The position numbers and the translations under genes are program-made. This document shows, piece by piece, positions 35,201-42,679 of a DNA stretch of 64,000 nucleotides. Location of the stretch: contig NZ_CP015199.1 of the NCBI RefSeq assembly GCF_001648155.1, forward strand, positions 3,915,001 through 3,979,000, given 5' to 3'. Origin of the DNA: Chryseobacterium glaciei. GTDB taxonomy: Bacteria; Bacteroidota; Bacteroidia; Flavobacteriales; Weeksellaceae. The notes under the pieces are model-generated. The model did not search any database, was not told the origin of the DNA, and saw nothing but the letters and a program-made list of their open reading frames with translations. Numbering within the stretch: the first letter of the stretch is position 1; the number at the start of each line of letters is the position of its first letter.

Positions 35201-35361
35201 AATTTTGTATTGGTAGATTTCTCTAATTTTTTAAGTATTTTGACTAATGACACCTGCCTTTGATTGTTTGTAACAGGCGTGCTGGCTTGGGTTTGAGCAT
35301 AATTTAGCACAGGAAGTCCCATAGCCGCGAGTAAAGCAATAGAAATTGCAGTTTTTTTCAT
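32239..35361 (-). CDS. SusC/RagA TonB-dependent transporter with STN domain
   Basis: The 1040-residue protein has a signal peptide (to about residue 22), an STN domain (about 35-105, TNTKFFYSASDFKN), a TonB box (EEVVVVGYGTQKKS, about 130), a plug (about 145-255, with GNIRIRGINSFGG and IYGSRAAGGVILVTTK) and a 22-strand barrel to the end. The usual carboxypeptidase-like domain is not evident between the STN domain and the TonB box. An STN domain is known to pass signals to FecR-type anti-sigma factors, matching the FecR and ECF genes upstream. Confidence 0.95.
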   Translation of the reverse strand: MKKTAISIALLAAMGLPVLNYAQTQASTPVTNNQRQVSLVKILKKLEKSTNTKFFYSASDFKNIWVDESKINYSSLKQSLDYLKKSVPLDYQIQNNTVTLRKLISTNSLDKNEIKPQNDTINQQEKKIEEVVVVGYGTQKKSIITGSVSVVKGSTAEGQPVLSAGNALQGLAAGVTVTTQTGAPGGDAGNIRIRGINSFGGSDSNPLIIIDGVAGNINDVDVNMIESISILKDAASAAIYGSRAAGGVILVTTKRAKGNKLTAQYRVYTGWQRATAIPKVTDGLTYMKVFNDASMNDNGTKIYSDEAINAFSEAYKKDPSNYDWQKAILQGSGFLQDHYFSLSAKSGIISVSPSFGYSKQEGIIKNTDFTRFTFRNNMDITPNDQWNIRLDMSFVNKDRKQIADEGTVWNYLGRMPTNIPIYYGNNYSDGWVKINPVGFIENGGNRKQNNLEFIGNVNISYKPTDWLTLKGLFAPRYLTTNIHLFRKSVPTYYEDGTEAGSANTFTELTESARRQFYGTYQFQADAKKEFGKHSFELLAGASRETYNEKILSGYRRDFLYDNYEVLDAGADNETKDNGGAEYEWLLVSAFGRFNYNYAQKYLFEANVRYDGTSRFIGKNRWAVFPSFSAGWVVSRENFFEGLKGTISQLKLRGSWGKLGNQNISSSYYPFSEPLTLGSTSMNGVVYQTIQQLIMSNPDLKWEETTMSGVGVDLSLWKKLDLTFDVYNKKTDGILLRLNTSQLTGLQAPIQNAATVSNKGWEIGAQYNEKWGDFKMNIGFNLSDVKNEILDMKGQSSGTILRQQVGSSVNSIYGFIADGLYQNQAEIAAGPTQFGTLKPGDIRYKDIAGAFDANGNPIGDGKITDADRTIIGSTVPRYTYGFNMDFSYKGFRLSALIQGVGKVDGYLDSHYVIPAVNSSAVKPWQLDYWTPENPNAQFPRVSLTSTNNTQNSTMWMRSAAYMRLKNLQIGYELPKSFIDNTFLQSVYVYMNGQNLLTFTKFYEGYDPEINYNAGSSDGVALGGGNYYPQVKTYSFGIDVKF

Positions 35362-35448
35362 AAATTTGATAAATTAATTTATTATTCTTTAGCGAGATTT
35401 GAATTAAATACAAGCACTGATAACGCCACATTATTGGTGCTGTTTTAT

Positions 35449-36279
35449 TTAATAGAGAGTTATTTCATTTTCATTTTTAAAAACAGTTTTTAGGTTAAAG
35501 GGGTAATTTATAATGGAAAGAATTTCTTTTAGATTTCCTGAGAATGAGCCTGATACTTCATTTTTAGCAATGTTTTTCGGATAGGTAATTTTGGCTCCGT
35601 ATGTATTTTCTATTTCAGTTATTGCATCCTCGAAGGTGGTGTCTTCAAAGGTGAAATTCTTTACCATACTCATTGCATAATAATGAAAATCACTTTTTGT
35701 CGGAGACGTGCTCCAGTTTTCATTTGGAAGGAGATAGGTTAGCTTGCCGTTGTGATCTATTTTTACTTTTCCTTCAAACAGTTTTACCTTTTTTTCTTCT
35801 GATTTCTGATCAACTGAGAATTTTGTTCCCAAAACTTCAACACTGAAACCACCTGCATTTACGATGAAAGGTCTGGATTTATCCTTTGCAATCGAGAAAA
35901 AACCTTTCCCTTGAAATTTTACATTTCTGTATTTCTTTCCAAAATCTTTATTGATGGATAATTTGCTGTAAGGTTCCAAAGTGATAACGCTATTATCGGA
36001 TAATCTGAACGTTTTAGAAAATTCATTGGATTGCAATACTAATGCTGTTACCAAATCTTTTTTTGTTTCTTTTGAATAAAAATCTTTATAAAAAAACAGG
36101 ATTCCAAATAGAGGCACTAAAATAGCCGCCGTCATCCAATAATATTTTCGCTTATTATTTTGCTGAATTCTCCCGTCTATTCCCCTCCAGATTCTGGAGT
36201 CGGTTGAAGAATCTATTTCCTGTTTTTCTTCGGAGACGGTTTTCCAAATTTTTTCCAAATATTTTTGAGAATCTTTCAT
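35449..36279 (-). CDS. FecR-family anti-sigma factor
   Basis: The ATG at 36279 gives about 276 residues starting MKDSQKYLEKIWKTVSEE; an upstream in-frame codon exists at 36315. A single transmembrane helix (WMTAAILVPLFGILFFY) splits a short cytosolic part, which would bind the sigma factor, from a periplasmic FecR domain (RPFIVNAGGFSVEVLGTKFSV) and a C-terminal DUF4974-like segment (FEDTTFEDAITEIENTYG). FecR proteins hold ECF sigma factors until a TonB receptor signals. It lies between the sigma gene and SusC. Confidence 0.93.
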   Translation of the reverse strand: MKDSQKYLEKIWKTVSEEKQEIDSSTDSRIWRGIDGRIQQNNKRKYYWMTAAILVPLFGILFFYKDFYSKETKKDLVTALVLQSNEFSKTFRLSDNSVITLEPYSKLSINKDFGKKYRNVKFQGKGFFSIAKDKSRPFIVNAGGFSVEVLGTKFSVDQKSEEKKVKLFEGKVKIDHNGKLTYLLPNENWSTSPTKSDFHYYAMSMVKNFTFEDTTFEDAITEIENTYGAKITYPKNIAKNEVSGSFSGNLKEILSIINYPFNLKTVFKNENEITLY

Positions 36280-36362
36280 ACAATTATAATTACGCGGTAA
36301 AATAAAAATATCCACCCCGAAGAGATGGATTTAATGATTTGTTTATATTGATTAATATTGGG

Positions 36363-36851
36363 TTAAAATAGATTTAAGTTCGCCTTGATGTATCGGACAA
36401 CTTTAGTGACTTGTTTTTCTACCGCTGTTTTTGAGATATTATTTTCTTTCGCAATCTGAGAATAGCTTATTTTCTCTAATTTGTTTTTATAGAAAAAAGT
36501 AGTGCTTCTTTCAGGAAGTTCTTCCAGAAGGTTTTGTATTTTTCGTAATTGTTCTTCTTTAAATTCAGCATCATTTTTTTCTGAATCGGCTTCATCTTTT
36601 ATCAAACTTTCATCCGAAAAAGAGAAGATCATTTTATTTTTCCTGTAAAAATTAGCAACTTCCTGTTGAGCTGTTTTGAAGATAATAGCTTCTAAAGTCT
36701 GGGGATTTTTAAGAGAGGAAGAATGTTTCCAGAGATGTACAAAGATCTCCTGTACAACGTCTTCCACATCTTCCATATTGGAAATAAACTTTTTGACAAA
36801 AAAGTATACTTGATGTTTGTAATCTAAATATATTTTTTTAAAATATTCCAT
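36363..36851 (-). CDS. ECF RNA polymerase sigma factor
   Basis: The ATG at 36851 gives 162 residues; upstream codons (to 36935) add non-conserved residues. Region 2 (YLDYKHQVYFFVKKFISNME, with DVEDVVQEIFVHLWKH) and region 4 (LPERSTTFFYKNKLEKISYS, then QIAKENNISKTAVEKQV) are clear; this is the FecI-like Bacteroidota group that works with FecR and SusC. It is the first gene of the minus-strand unit and probably activates the sus-like operon after ligand binding. Distance to FecR is 83 bp. Confidence 0.93.
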   Translation of the reverse strand: MEYFKKIYLDYKHQVYFFVKKFISNMEDVEDVVQEIFVHLWKHSSSLKNPQTLEAIIFKTAQQEVANFYRKNKMIFSFSDESLIKDEADSEKNDAEFKEEQLRKIQNLLEELPERSTTFFYKNKLEKISYSQIAKENNISKTAVEKQVTKVVRYIKANLNLF

Positions 36852-37046
36852 TATAAGGCACGACACGGTTTCAATGCTTGGCAAAAGTAATGAATTCGTG
36901 TTGTGCCAATATAAAGTATATATTAAATTTAACATCGGTTATCTCCAAAGTCGGGAGATTTCAGAGAGTAGGGGATGTTGAAATGTTTTCGAATTAAGTT
37001 AAATTAATGATTATTAGTGTTTTATAACTCATTAGCCTTAAGCGAT

Positions 37047-37532
37047 TTATTTTTTAGGCTTCAAAGAGAAATTATCCACATAAACTGCCTGATGCACTCC
37101 ATTCAGCAAAACTTTCATACCTAAATTTGAATCTTTTTTTAAAGAAATGTCAAATGTTTTTTTACCTCCCTCTATTTTAGAAGATTTAGCTATTGAAACA
37201 TATGATTTTGCATCGGATGTATTATTTATAGAGAACAGTTCAAGTTTCGTTTCTCCGCCGTTGTCTGAAATATCAAAGGTTAATGTATATTTTCCGGCTT
37301 TAATTTTTGGAGTCACCAGATACATATTTTCTCCGGGGCTGCTCATCGAATAAAATATAATTTTTTTATCGCTTGCATAAAGCATTGCCTTTCCTTGTTG
37401 AGCAGTCCAGCATTTGTTGATCTCTTTCCAGGTATCAAAATTTTCGGTAAGTGTGGATACAGTTTTACACTGTGCATTTGCTGTTAGAAACCCTCCAAAA
37501 GCTATTATTCCCGCAAATACGATTTTTTTCAT
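37047..37532 (-). CDS. Secreted beta-sandwich protein
   Basis: The 161-residue protein has a signal peptide (residues 1-20, ending LTANAQ) and a jelly-roll-like domain (TENFDTWKEINKCWTAQ, NMYLVTPKIKAGKYTLTFDI, and VDNFSL near the end), the signature of cleaved-adhesin or carbohydrate-binding-like modules of Bacteroidota. The known C-terminal secretion signal of the type IX system is not present. It stands 110 bp upstream of the sigma gene on the same strand, and could be an accessory surface protein. Confidence 0.75.
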   Translation of the reverse strand: MKKIVFAGIIAFGGFLTANAQCKTVSTLTENFDTWKEINKCWTAQQGKAMLYASDKKIIFYSMSSPGENMYLVTPKIKAGKYTLTFDISDNGGETKLELFSINNTSDAKSYVSIAKSSKIEGGKKTFDISLKKDSNLGMKVLLNGVHQAVYVDNFSLKPKK

Positions 37533-37628
37533 ATGTCAATTATATATTGTGGGGTAAAAATAGTTAAAAAAGGTTGTATTGAAAAGGCTTTGCTTAATAG
37601 TATAATTAGCGTTTAGTATCAAATATGA

Positions 37629-38945
37629 TTATTCCAAGAACCATATTTCAAATAAACTTCCTTTTTCCAAGGGTCTGTAATTTAAATACCCTTTATGGGC
37701 TTCAATAATGCTTTTACTAAGCGTCAAACCGATTCCCGAACCACTGATTCTGGTCGTGAAAAACGGAAGAAAGATTTTGTCTTTAATTTCATTTGAAACT
37801 CCGATTCCATTGTCTTCAACGCTTAAAACTGTTCTATTATTAAGTATTTTGATTTCTGTTTTAATGATTTTCTCAGCATTGTCTTCAACAGCGTAGATTG
37901 CATTTAAATAAAGGTTTATTAAGCATCTTTCGATCATTTTTTGATCTGCCGAAATGGTCTGATTTTCCAATGAATTGATGATTGTAATATTATTTTTTTC
38001 AAATTCGGGTTTTAAGAAATTAAGTGCAGATTTTACGATTTGAGTTAAAGAAATGGTTTTGAAAACAGGTTTTGGTAATTCCGCAACTTGTCGATAATCG
38101 TCCACGAAATTCAATAATTGTTTTGATTTTGAACTAATTATCGTTAAGCTTTCCTTCATTTCCTGTTGATCTTCTTTTTCAACAACATCTTGATTGGCAA
38201 TGTATTCCAGATTCTGAATTAAGCTGTTGACCGGCGTCAGCGTATTCAGAAGTTCATGAGAAATTACTTTCATCAGATTATTCCATGCATGCTTTTCCTT
38301 TTGCTCGATAATCTTTTGAACAGATTCCAGACTGATGATACAGAAACGGTTTTTCACATTCTGTACTTTTTTTGTTCGCAGAGAAAACGATTGTTTTACA
38401 TTTTCATTGATCGAAATATCAAAGAATTCCTGAGAATTTTCGTAATTCGCCTGTTCTATGATCTTATAAAAATTGGGAGTCTTGGATTCATATAATTCCC
38501 ATGAATTGTATTTCGGAATTTGCAGAATTTCTAAAAAAACAGGATTTACATAAAATACTTCCCACTCGTTATTTTTCTCGGAAAGAATCATCAGTCCAAT
38601 TTCCAATTGATTCAAAATTTCTTCATACAGAAGCTTATAGGAAGAGTACGAAAGATGTTCTTCTTTACTTTGGTAATAGAGTTTTACTGCATTGTCCAAC
38701 AAAATATTTTCCTCTGTTTTGGGAAAAAGAGAGAAATCTTTTTTCTGAATGGTCAACAATATTTTTTCAGTTTTCTGAATAAATGATAACGCTGAAAGTT
38801 GGGCTAAAATAATACACGCAATAGCAATAATCGTAAATAAACCGAAATTAATCCACTTATTCTGTGAATAAAAATCAAACGCGAAAATCCCGCTAACGAC
38901 TGCCAGCACGATAAAAACTAACCAAATAAGCTGTTGTTTTTTCAT
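37629..38945 (-). CDS. Membrane sensor histidine kinase (NtrB/NtrY-like)
   Basis: The 438-residue protein has two transmembrane helices (about residues 6-24 and 33-55), a PAS-like domain (about 104-215), a DHp motif ISHELLNTLTPV with the phosphoacceptor His230, and a HATPase_c domain with N (NLYLNAIYAVED), G1 (DNGIGVS) and G2 (GSGIGLTLSKS) boxes. The short periplasmic loop is typical of kinases that sense membrane or cytosolic cues. Its start directly follows the stop of the response-regulator gene, so the two are co-expressed as a pair. Confidence 0.93.
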   Translation of the reverse strand: MKKQQLIWLVFIVLAVVSGIFAFDFYSQNKWINFGLFTIIAIACIILAQLSALSFIQKTEKILLTIQKKDFSLFPKTEENILLDNAVKLYYQSKEEHLSYSSYKLLYEEILNQLEIGLMILSEKNNEWEVFYVNPVFLEILQIPKYNSWELYESKTPNFYKIIEQANYENSQEFFDISINENVKQSFSLRTKKVQNVKNRFCIISLESVQKIIEQKEKHAWNNLMKVISHELLNTLTPVNSLIQNLEYIANQDVVEKEDQQEMKESLTIISSKSKQLLNFVDDYRQVAELPKPVFKTISLTQIVKSALNFLKPEFEKNNITIINSLENQTISADQKMIERCLINLYLNAIYAVEDNAEKIIKTEIKILNNRTVLSVEDNGIGVSNEIKDKIFLPFFTTRISGSGIGLTLSKSIIEAHKGYLNYRPLEKGSLFEIWFLE

Positions 38946-40289
38946 TTACAATTCAAATTTTTCCATTCTTCTGTAAAGTGCGGCTCTGGATAATCCGAGA
39001 TCTTCGGCGGCGAGAGAAATATTTCCTCTGTGTTTTTTTAAAGCTTTTTTGATGAGAATTTCTTCCATTTCCTCAATATTTAGGTTGGTGATTGGATTGT
39101 CAGCTTCTTCATCCTGTGGCATTAGTAATTTAAGGTTTTTATCGTTAGAAAGAATTAAGCTTCTTTCAATGCAGTGATCCAGTTCACGGATATTTCCCGG
39201 CCAGGAATAATTTACTAGTTCCTCAATTAAGTTTTCGTTAAGAGTAAGCTCTGTTTTATGATATTTCTGCTTGTATTTTTCCAAGAAATAATTTCCCAAC
39301 GTTGGAATATCTTCCACTCGGTCTCTCAGATTTGGAATCTGCAATTCTACGGTGTTTATTCTGTAATAAAGATCTTTTCGGAAACGGTTTTCAGATACCG
39401 CTTTTTTCAGATTTTCGTTGGTCGCGAAAATAAATCTTATGTCTAATAATCGTTCTTTACTTTCACCCAATCTGGATAATTTTCTATTTTGAATAAGACT
39501 TAGCAATTTGGTTTGAAGGTGAGACGGAAGATTTCCTATTTCATCCAAGAAAACAGTTCCGTTTTGGGCATTTTCAATTTTTCCGGAATAATCTTGATTG
39601 GCATCTGTAAAAGCACCTTTTTTGTAACCGAATAATTCCGCTTCGAAAAGATTCTCAGAAAGACTTCCTAAGTCAATGTGTACAAAAGGCTGGTTTTTTC
39701 TTTCCGATAATTCGTGAATATGTTCGGCTAAAACATATTTTCCGGTTCCATTTTCACCTAAAAGTAGCACATTAGCATCAGTTGCAGCAACTTTTGTAAT
39801 TTGATCCATCACGGCCTGCATGGAAGAAGATTTTGTATCTAACTGATATTGATTGGTTTTAATACTTACATTTTCCCACTGATTCAGTTTTTTATTCTTT
39901 CGTGAAATATCCACAGCCAGATTGACGGAAGCAAATAATTTTTCATTATTCCAGGGTTTTAAAATAAAATCTGATGCCCCGTTTTTAAGAGCTTCAACAG
40001 CCAATTCAACTTCACCATAAGCCGTCATCAGAATGATCGGAAGTTGAGGTTCTAAAGTTCTGATTTCCTGCATCCAATACAATCCGTCGCGTCCGTTTTC
40101 AAATCCTTTTCGGAAATTCATGTCCAAAAGAACGGCATCGATTTGTTGCTCGGCCAAAAATTTCAAAATATTCTTTGGTTGACTGAGACAGCTTACTTCC
40201 GTGAAAAATTTCTTAAGCCAGACTCTTGCCGAAAATAAAATATCTTCGTCATCATCAACAATTAAAATATGAGCTTCTTTTTTTCGCAT
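38946..40289 (-). CDS. NtrC-family sigma-54-dependent response regulator
   Basis: The 447-residue protein has a receiver domain with Asp56 (DAVLLDMNF) and Lys111, a AAA+ domain with Walker A GENGTGK (178-184), the sigma-54 loop GAFTDA (225-230; the usual motif is GAFTGA), Walker B TVFLDEIG (245-252), and a C-terminal Fis-type HTH (GNISLAAEDLGLSRAALYRR). It should activate -24/-12 promoters after phosphorylation by the adjacent kinase. A divergent efflux operon with candidate sites lies immediately upstream. Confidence 0.95.
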   Translation of the reverse strand: MRKKEAHILIVDDDEDILFSARVWLKKFFTEVSCLSQPKNILKFLAEQQIDAVLLDMNFRKGFENGRDGLYWMQEIRTLEPQLPIILMTAYGEVELAVEALKNGASDFILKPWNNEKLFASVNLAVDISRKNKKLNQWENVSIKTNQYQLDTKSSSMQAVMDQITKVAATDANVLLLGENGTGKYVLAEHIHELSERKNQPFVHIDLGSLSENLFEAELFGYKKGAFTDANQDYSGKIENAQNGTVFLDEIGNLPSHLQTKLLSLIQNRKLSRLGESKERLLDIRFIFATNENLKKAVSENRFRKDLYYRINTVELQIPNLRDRVEDIPTLGNYFLEKYKQKYHKTELTLNENLIEELVNYSWPGNIRELDHCIERSLILSNDKNLKLLMPQDEEADNPITNLNIEEMEEILIKKALKKHRGNISLAAEDLGLSRAALYRRMEKFEL

Positions 40290-40415
40290 TGTTTTTTATT
40301 TGTATTTGGTGTGTGGTTTTTAGTGTTTAGCTTTTAGGGATTCGAATGTAATTTTTACAATAATCAAAAACCAAACACTAAACACCAACAACTAAACACT
40401 AACAACCAATTAAAA

Positions 40416-40442
40416 TGTCCGTTTTCGCACAAAAAGTGTCCG
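40416..40442 (+). promoter_or_regulatory. Candidate upstream activator site for the NtrC-type regulator
   Basis: TGTCCG occurs at 40416 and again at 40437, exactly 21 bases apart (two helical turns), and the first is part of TGTCCG-TTTT-CGCACA, an inverted repeat with one mismatch. It lies about 75-100 bases upstream of the -24/-12 element, normal for such activators. Confidence 0.6.
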
Positions 40443-40515
40443 ATAATGAACAGTCCTGAAATGAATAAAATTATTTTCGTTCACATTTTCAGACTCTTAC
40501 AAGATTATAAATCTC

Positions 40516-40530
40516 TGGTATTTGATTTGT
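40516..40530 (+). promoter_or_regulatory. Candidate sigma-54 promoter of the efflux operon
   Basis: TGGTATTTGATTTGT matches the -24/-12 pattern TGGCAyrnnnnTTGC in spacing and in both invariant GG and the TTG, with T in place of the final C. It lies 34 bases before the adaptor start codon. Confidence 0.55.
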
Positions 40531-40564
40531 CTAATATATTGTAAGTAAATTAGTTATCTCAAAT

Positions 40565-41806
40565 ATGGATACGAAAATAGTAAAAAAGAAGTCTAAATTA
40601 AAATTAATATTAATCATCGTTGCTTCTGCGTTGGCAGTTTCGGTTTTTGGTTGGTATTTTCTGAATCAGAAAAAAACGTATAACGTGAAGTTAGAAGACA
40701 TTCAGGTGGATGAAGTTACGGTGGGAAGATTTGAAGATATGTTGATGGTAACCGCGCAGACACAATCTTTAAATTCATCATTGGTCAACGTTTTGGAAGG
40801 TGGTGCTGTAAAAGAAATCTTTGCAGAAGACGGACAAATGGTAACCAAAGGTCAGCCAATCGCACGAGTTTACAACCCGAATACGGAATTCAATTATCTG
40901 AATCAAGAAACGGGAATTATGCAGCAGATCAGCCAGATGAGAAGTACGCTTTTGGAACTTAAAAATCAGGAATTCAATCAGGATAAAGAGTTGCTTCAAT
41001 CTCAGAACGATTATAATACGGCATTGCAGTCTTTCAATCTTCAGAAAAGATTATATGACGCAGAAATCGGAAAGAAAACAGATTACGATATAAGTCTTCA
41101 AAACCTAAATTATCAGAAACAGAGAAAAGTAATTGTAGAAAAAGGTGCTTCGAGTGAAAAAGCGTCCAGAAATTCTCAATTCTCAGCGATTAATAATTCT
41201 ATTAATCAAATGGAAAAAAGTTTAAATATTCTTCGTTCCAACAAAAACAATTTCCTTATTATGTCGCCTGTTTCAGGAAGATTGTCATCGTTCAATATTA
41301 CGCTTGGGCAGAATCTTACAAGTGGCGAAAGTATTGGAAAAGTAGATTTGATGGGCGGTTACAAACTTATTGCAAAAGTGGATGAATATTACATCAATAA
41401 ACTTCAAAACGGGGTTAAAGGAAGTCTGGAAAGCAATGCAAAGCAATTCGGAGTTATTATTACAAAAATTCTTCCGGAAGTAAAAGACGGACAGTTTTCT
41501 GTAGAACTGACTTTCATTGATGCAAAACCTGAAAACCTGAAAATAGGAATGACCTTCGGAGTAAAATTAAAATTATCTGCCGATACCCAAAGTATGATGA
41601 TTCCGAAAGGAAATTTCTACAAAGACACCAATGGAAAATGGATCTTTGTCTTAAAAGGTAACAAAGCTGAAAAACGCAACATCAGTCTGGGAAGAGAAAA
41701 TCCACTGTATTATGAAGTAGTTTCCGGATTGAAACAGGGCGAAAAAGTGATAAGTTCTGATTATTCTGAGATTAAAAAATATGAAATGCTTGATGTTCAG
41801 AAATAA
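40565..41806 (+). CDS. HlyD-type periplasmic adaptor of ABC efflux (MacA-like)
   Basis: The 413-residue protein has one N-terminal transmembrane helix (about residues 13-30), a biotinyl-lipoyl-like motif (VTKGQPIARVYNPNTE, then SPVSGRLSSFNI), a long coiled coil between them (about 115-215), and a beta-barrel end (FVLKGNKAEKRNISLGR), the layout of MacA/HlyD membrane-fusion proteins. It links inner-membrane ABC permease to TolC. First gene of the operon with ATPase, permease and TolC-type genes; candidate sigma-54 control sites precede it. Confidence 0.93.
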   Translation: MDTKIVKKKSKLKLILIIVASALAVSVFGWYFLNQKKTYNVKLEDIQVDEVTVGRFEDMLMVTAQTQSLNSSLVNVLEGGAVKEIFAEDGQMVTKGQPIARVYNPNTEFNYLNQETGIMQQISQMRSTLLELKNQEFNQDKELLQSQNDYNTALQSFNLQKRLYDAEIGKKTDYDISLQNLNYQKQRKVIVEKGASSEKASRNSQFSAINNSINQMEKSLNILRSNKNNFLIMSPVSGRLSSFNITLGQNLTSGESIGKVDLMGGYKLIAKVDEYYINKLQNGVKGSLESNAKQFGVIITKILPEVKDGQFSVELTFIDAKPENLKIGMTFGVKLKLSADTQSMMIPKGNFYKDTNGKWIFVLKGNKAEKRNISLGRENPLYYEVVSGLKQGEKVISSDYSEIKKYEMLDVQK

Positions 41807-41851
41807 AATGAATCCTCAAGCAAAATAAACAAACTTTAAAAAATTAATAAA

Positions 41852-42577
41852 ATGATAAATATTCAAAACATTTCAAAAGTCTATAAAACCGAAGACGTTC
41901 AAACCAACGCATTAAACAATGTAAGTCTAAGCATAAAAGAAGGCGAATTTGTAGCAATAATGGGGCCTTCAGGCTGTGGAAAATCAACCTTTCTTAATAT
42001 TTTGGGGTTGTTGGACAGCGCTTCATCAGGTTCTTATAAGTTTGGAGAAACTGAGACTATTAATTTAAATGAAAGAAAAAAATCTGACATCAGAAAGAAA
42101 AATATAGGGTTTATTTTTCAGAATTTTAATTTGATTGATGAATTGACAGTTTATGAAAATATCGAACTTCCATTGATCTACAATGGAGTTTCGCCTTCCG
42201 AAAGAAAAAGACAGGTGGAAGAGATCATGGATAAAATTAATATCGCTCACAGAGCAAAGCATTATCCACAACAGCTTTCCGGCGGTCAGCAACAAAGAGC
42301 TGCCGTTGCAAGAGCGTTGGTAACGAAACCAAAACTGATTCTTGCCGATGAACCTACAGGAAATCTGGACAGCTCCAACGGAAACGAAGTTATGAATCTC
42401 TTGGCAGAGCTACATAGAGAAGGATCTACCATTGCCATGGTAACGCACTCTTCTTACGATGCCGGTTACGCCTCGAAAATTGTGAATATGAAAGATGGAG
42501 AGATCTTCTCAGAAGAACATTCTTCCCAGAGAAAAGATGTTTTCGAAAAAGCAGATGCTAAGAATTTTGGATCATAA
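41852..42577 (+). CDS. ABC-transporter ATPase (MacB/LolD group)
   Basis: The 241-residue protein has Walker A GPSGCGKST (38-46), the Q-loop FQNFNLIDEL, the signature LSGGQQQRAAVARAL, Walker B LILADEPTGNLD and the His loop MVTHSS. The MacB/LolD-type phrase ADEPTGNLDS is present. It powers the permease encoded 102 bp downstream. An unusually strong inverted repeat lies in that gap. Confidence 0.95.
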   Translation: MINIQNISKVYKTEDVQTNALNNVSLSIKEGEFVAIMGPSGCGKSTFLNILGLLDSASSGSYKFGETETINLNERKKSDIRKKNIGFIFQNFNLIDELTVYENIELPLIYNGVSPSERKRQVEEIMDKINIAHRAKHYPQQLSGGQQQRAAVARALVTKPKLILADEPTGNLDSSNGNEVMNLLAELHREGSTIAMVTHSSYDAGYASKIVNMKDGEIFSEEHSSQRKDVFEKADAKNFGS

Positions 42578-42617
42578 AATTCTACAAAAAATACATTCAT
42601 TCATCCTTATTTTTCAA

Positions 42618-42657
42618 AAATTACAGAGAGCAGTTTAGCGCTGTCTCTCTGTAATTT
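42618..42657. repeat. Strong intercistronic hairpin in efflux operon
   Basis: AAATTACAGAGAG (42618-42630) pairs perfectly with CTCTCTGTAATTT (42645-42657) around a 14-base loop that itself contains CAG/CTG. No long T-run follows, so it looks like an RNA processing or stability element between the ATPase and permease genes rather than a terminator. Confidence 0.65.
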
Positions 42658-42679
42658 ATCACCACTTATTACATCAATT

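Noticed and set aside
40300-40410. Repeated AACACTAAACACCAACAAC-like words upstream of the response regulator
   Set aside because: Looks at first like a short-repeat array, but units are irregular and partly pair with GTGTTTAG upstream; more likely a terminator-like or simple low-complexity region, not CRISPR.
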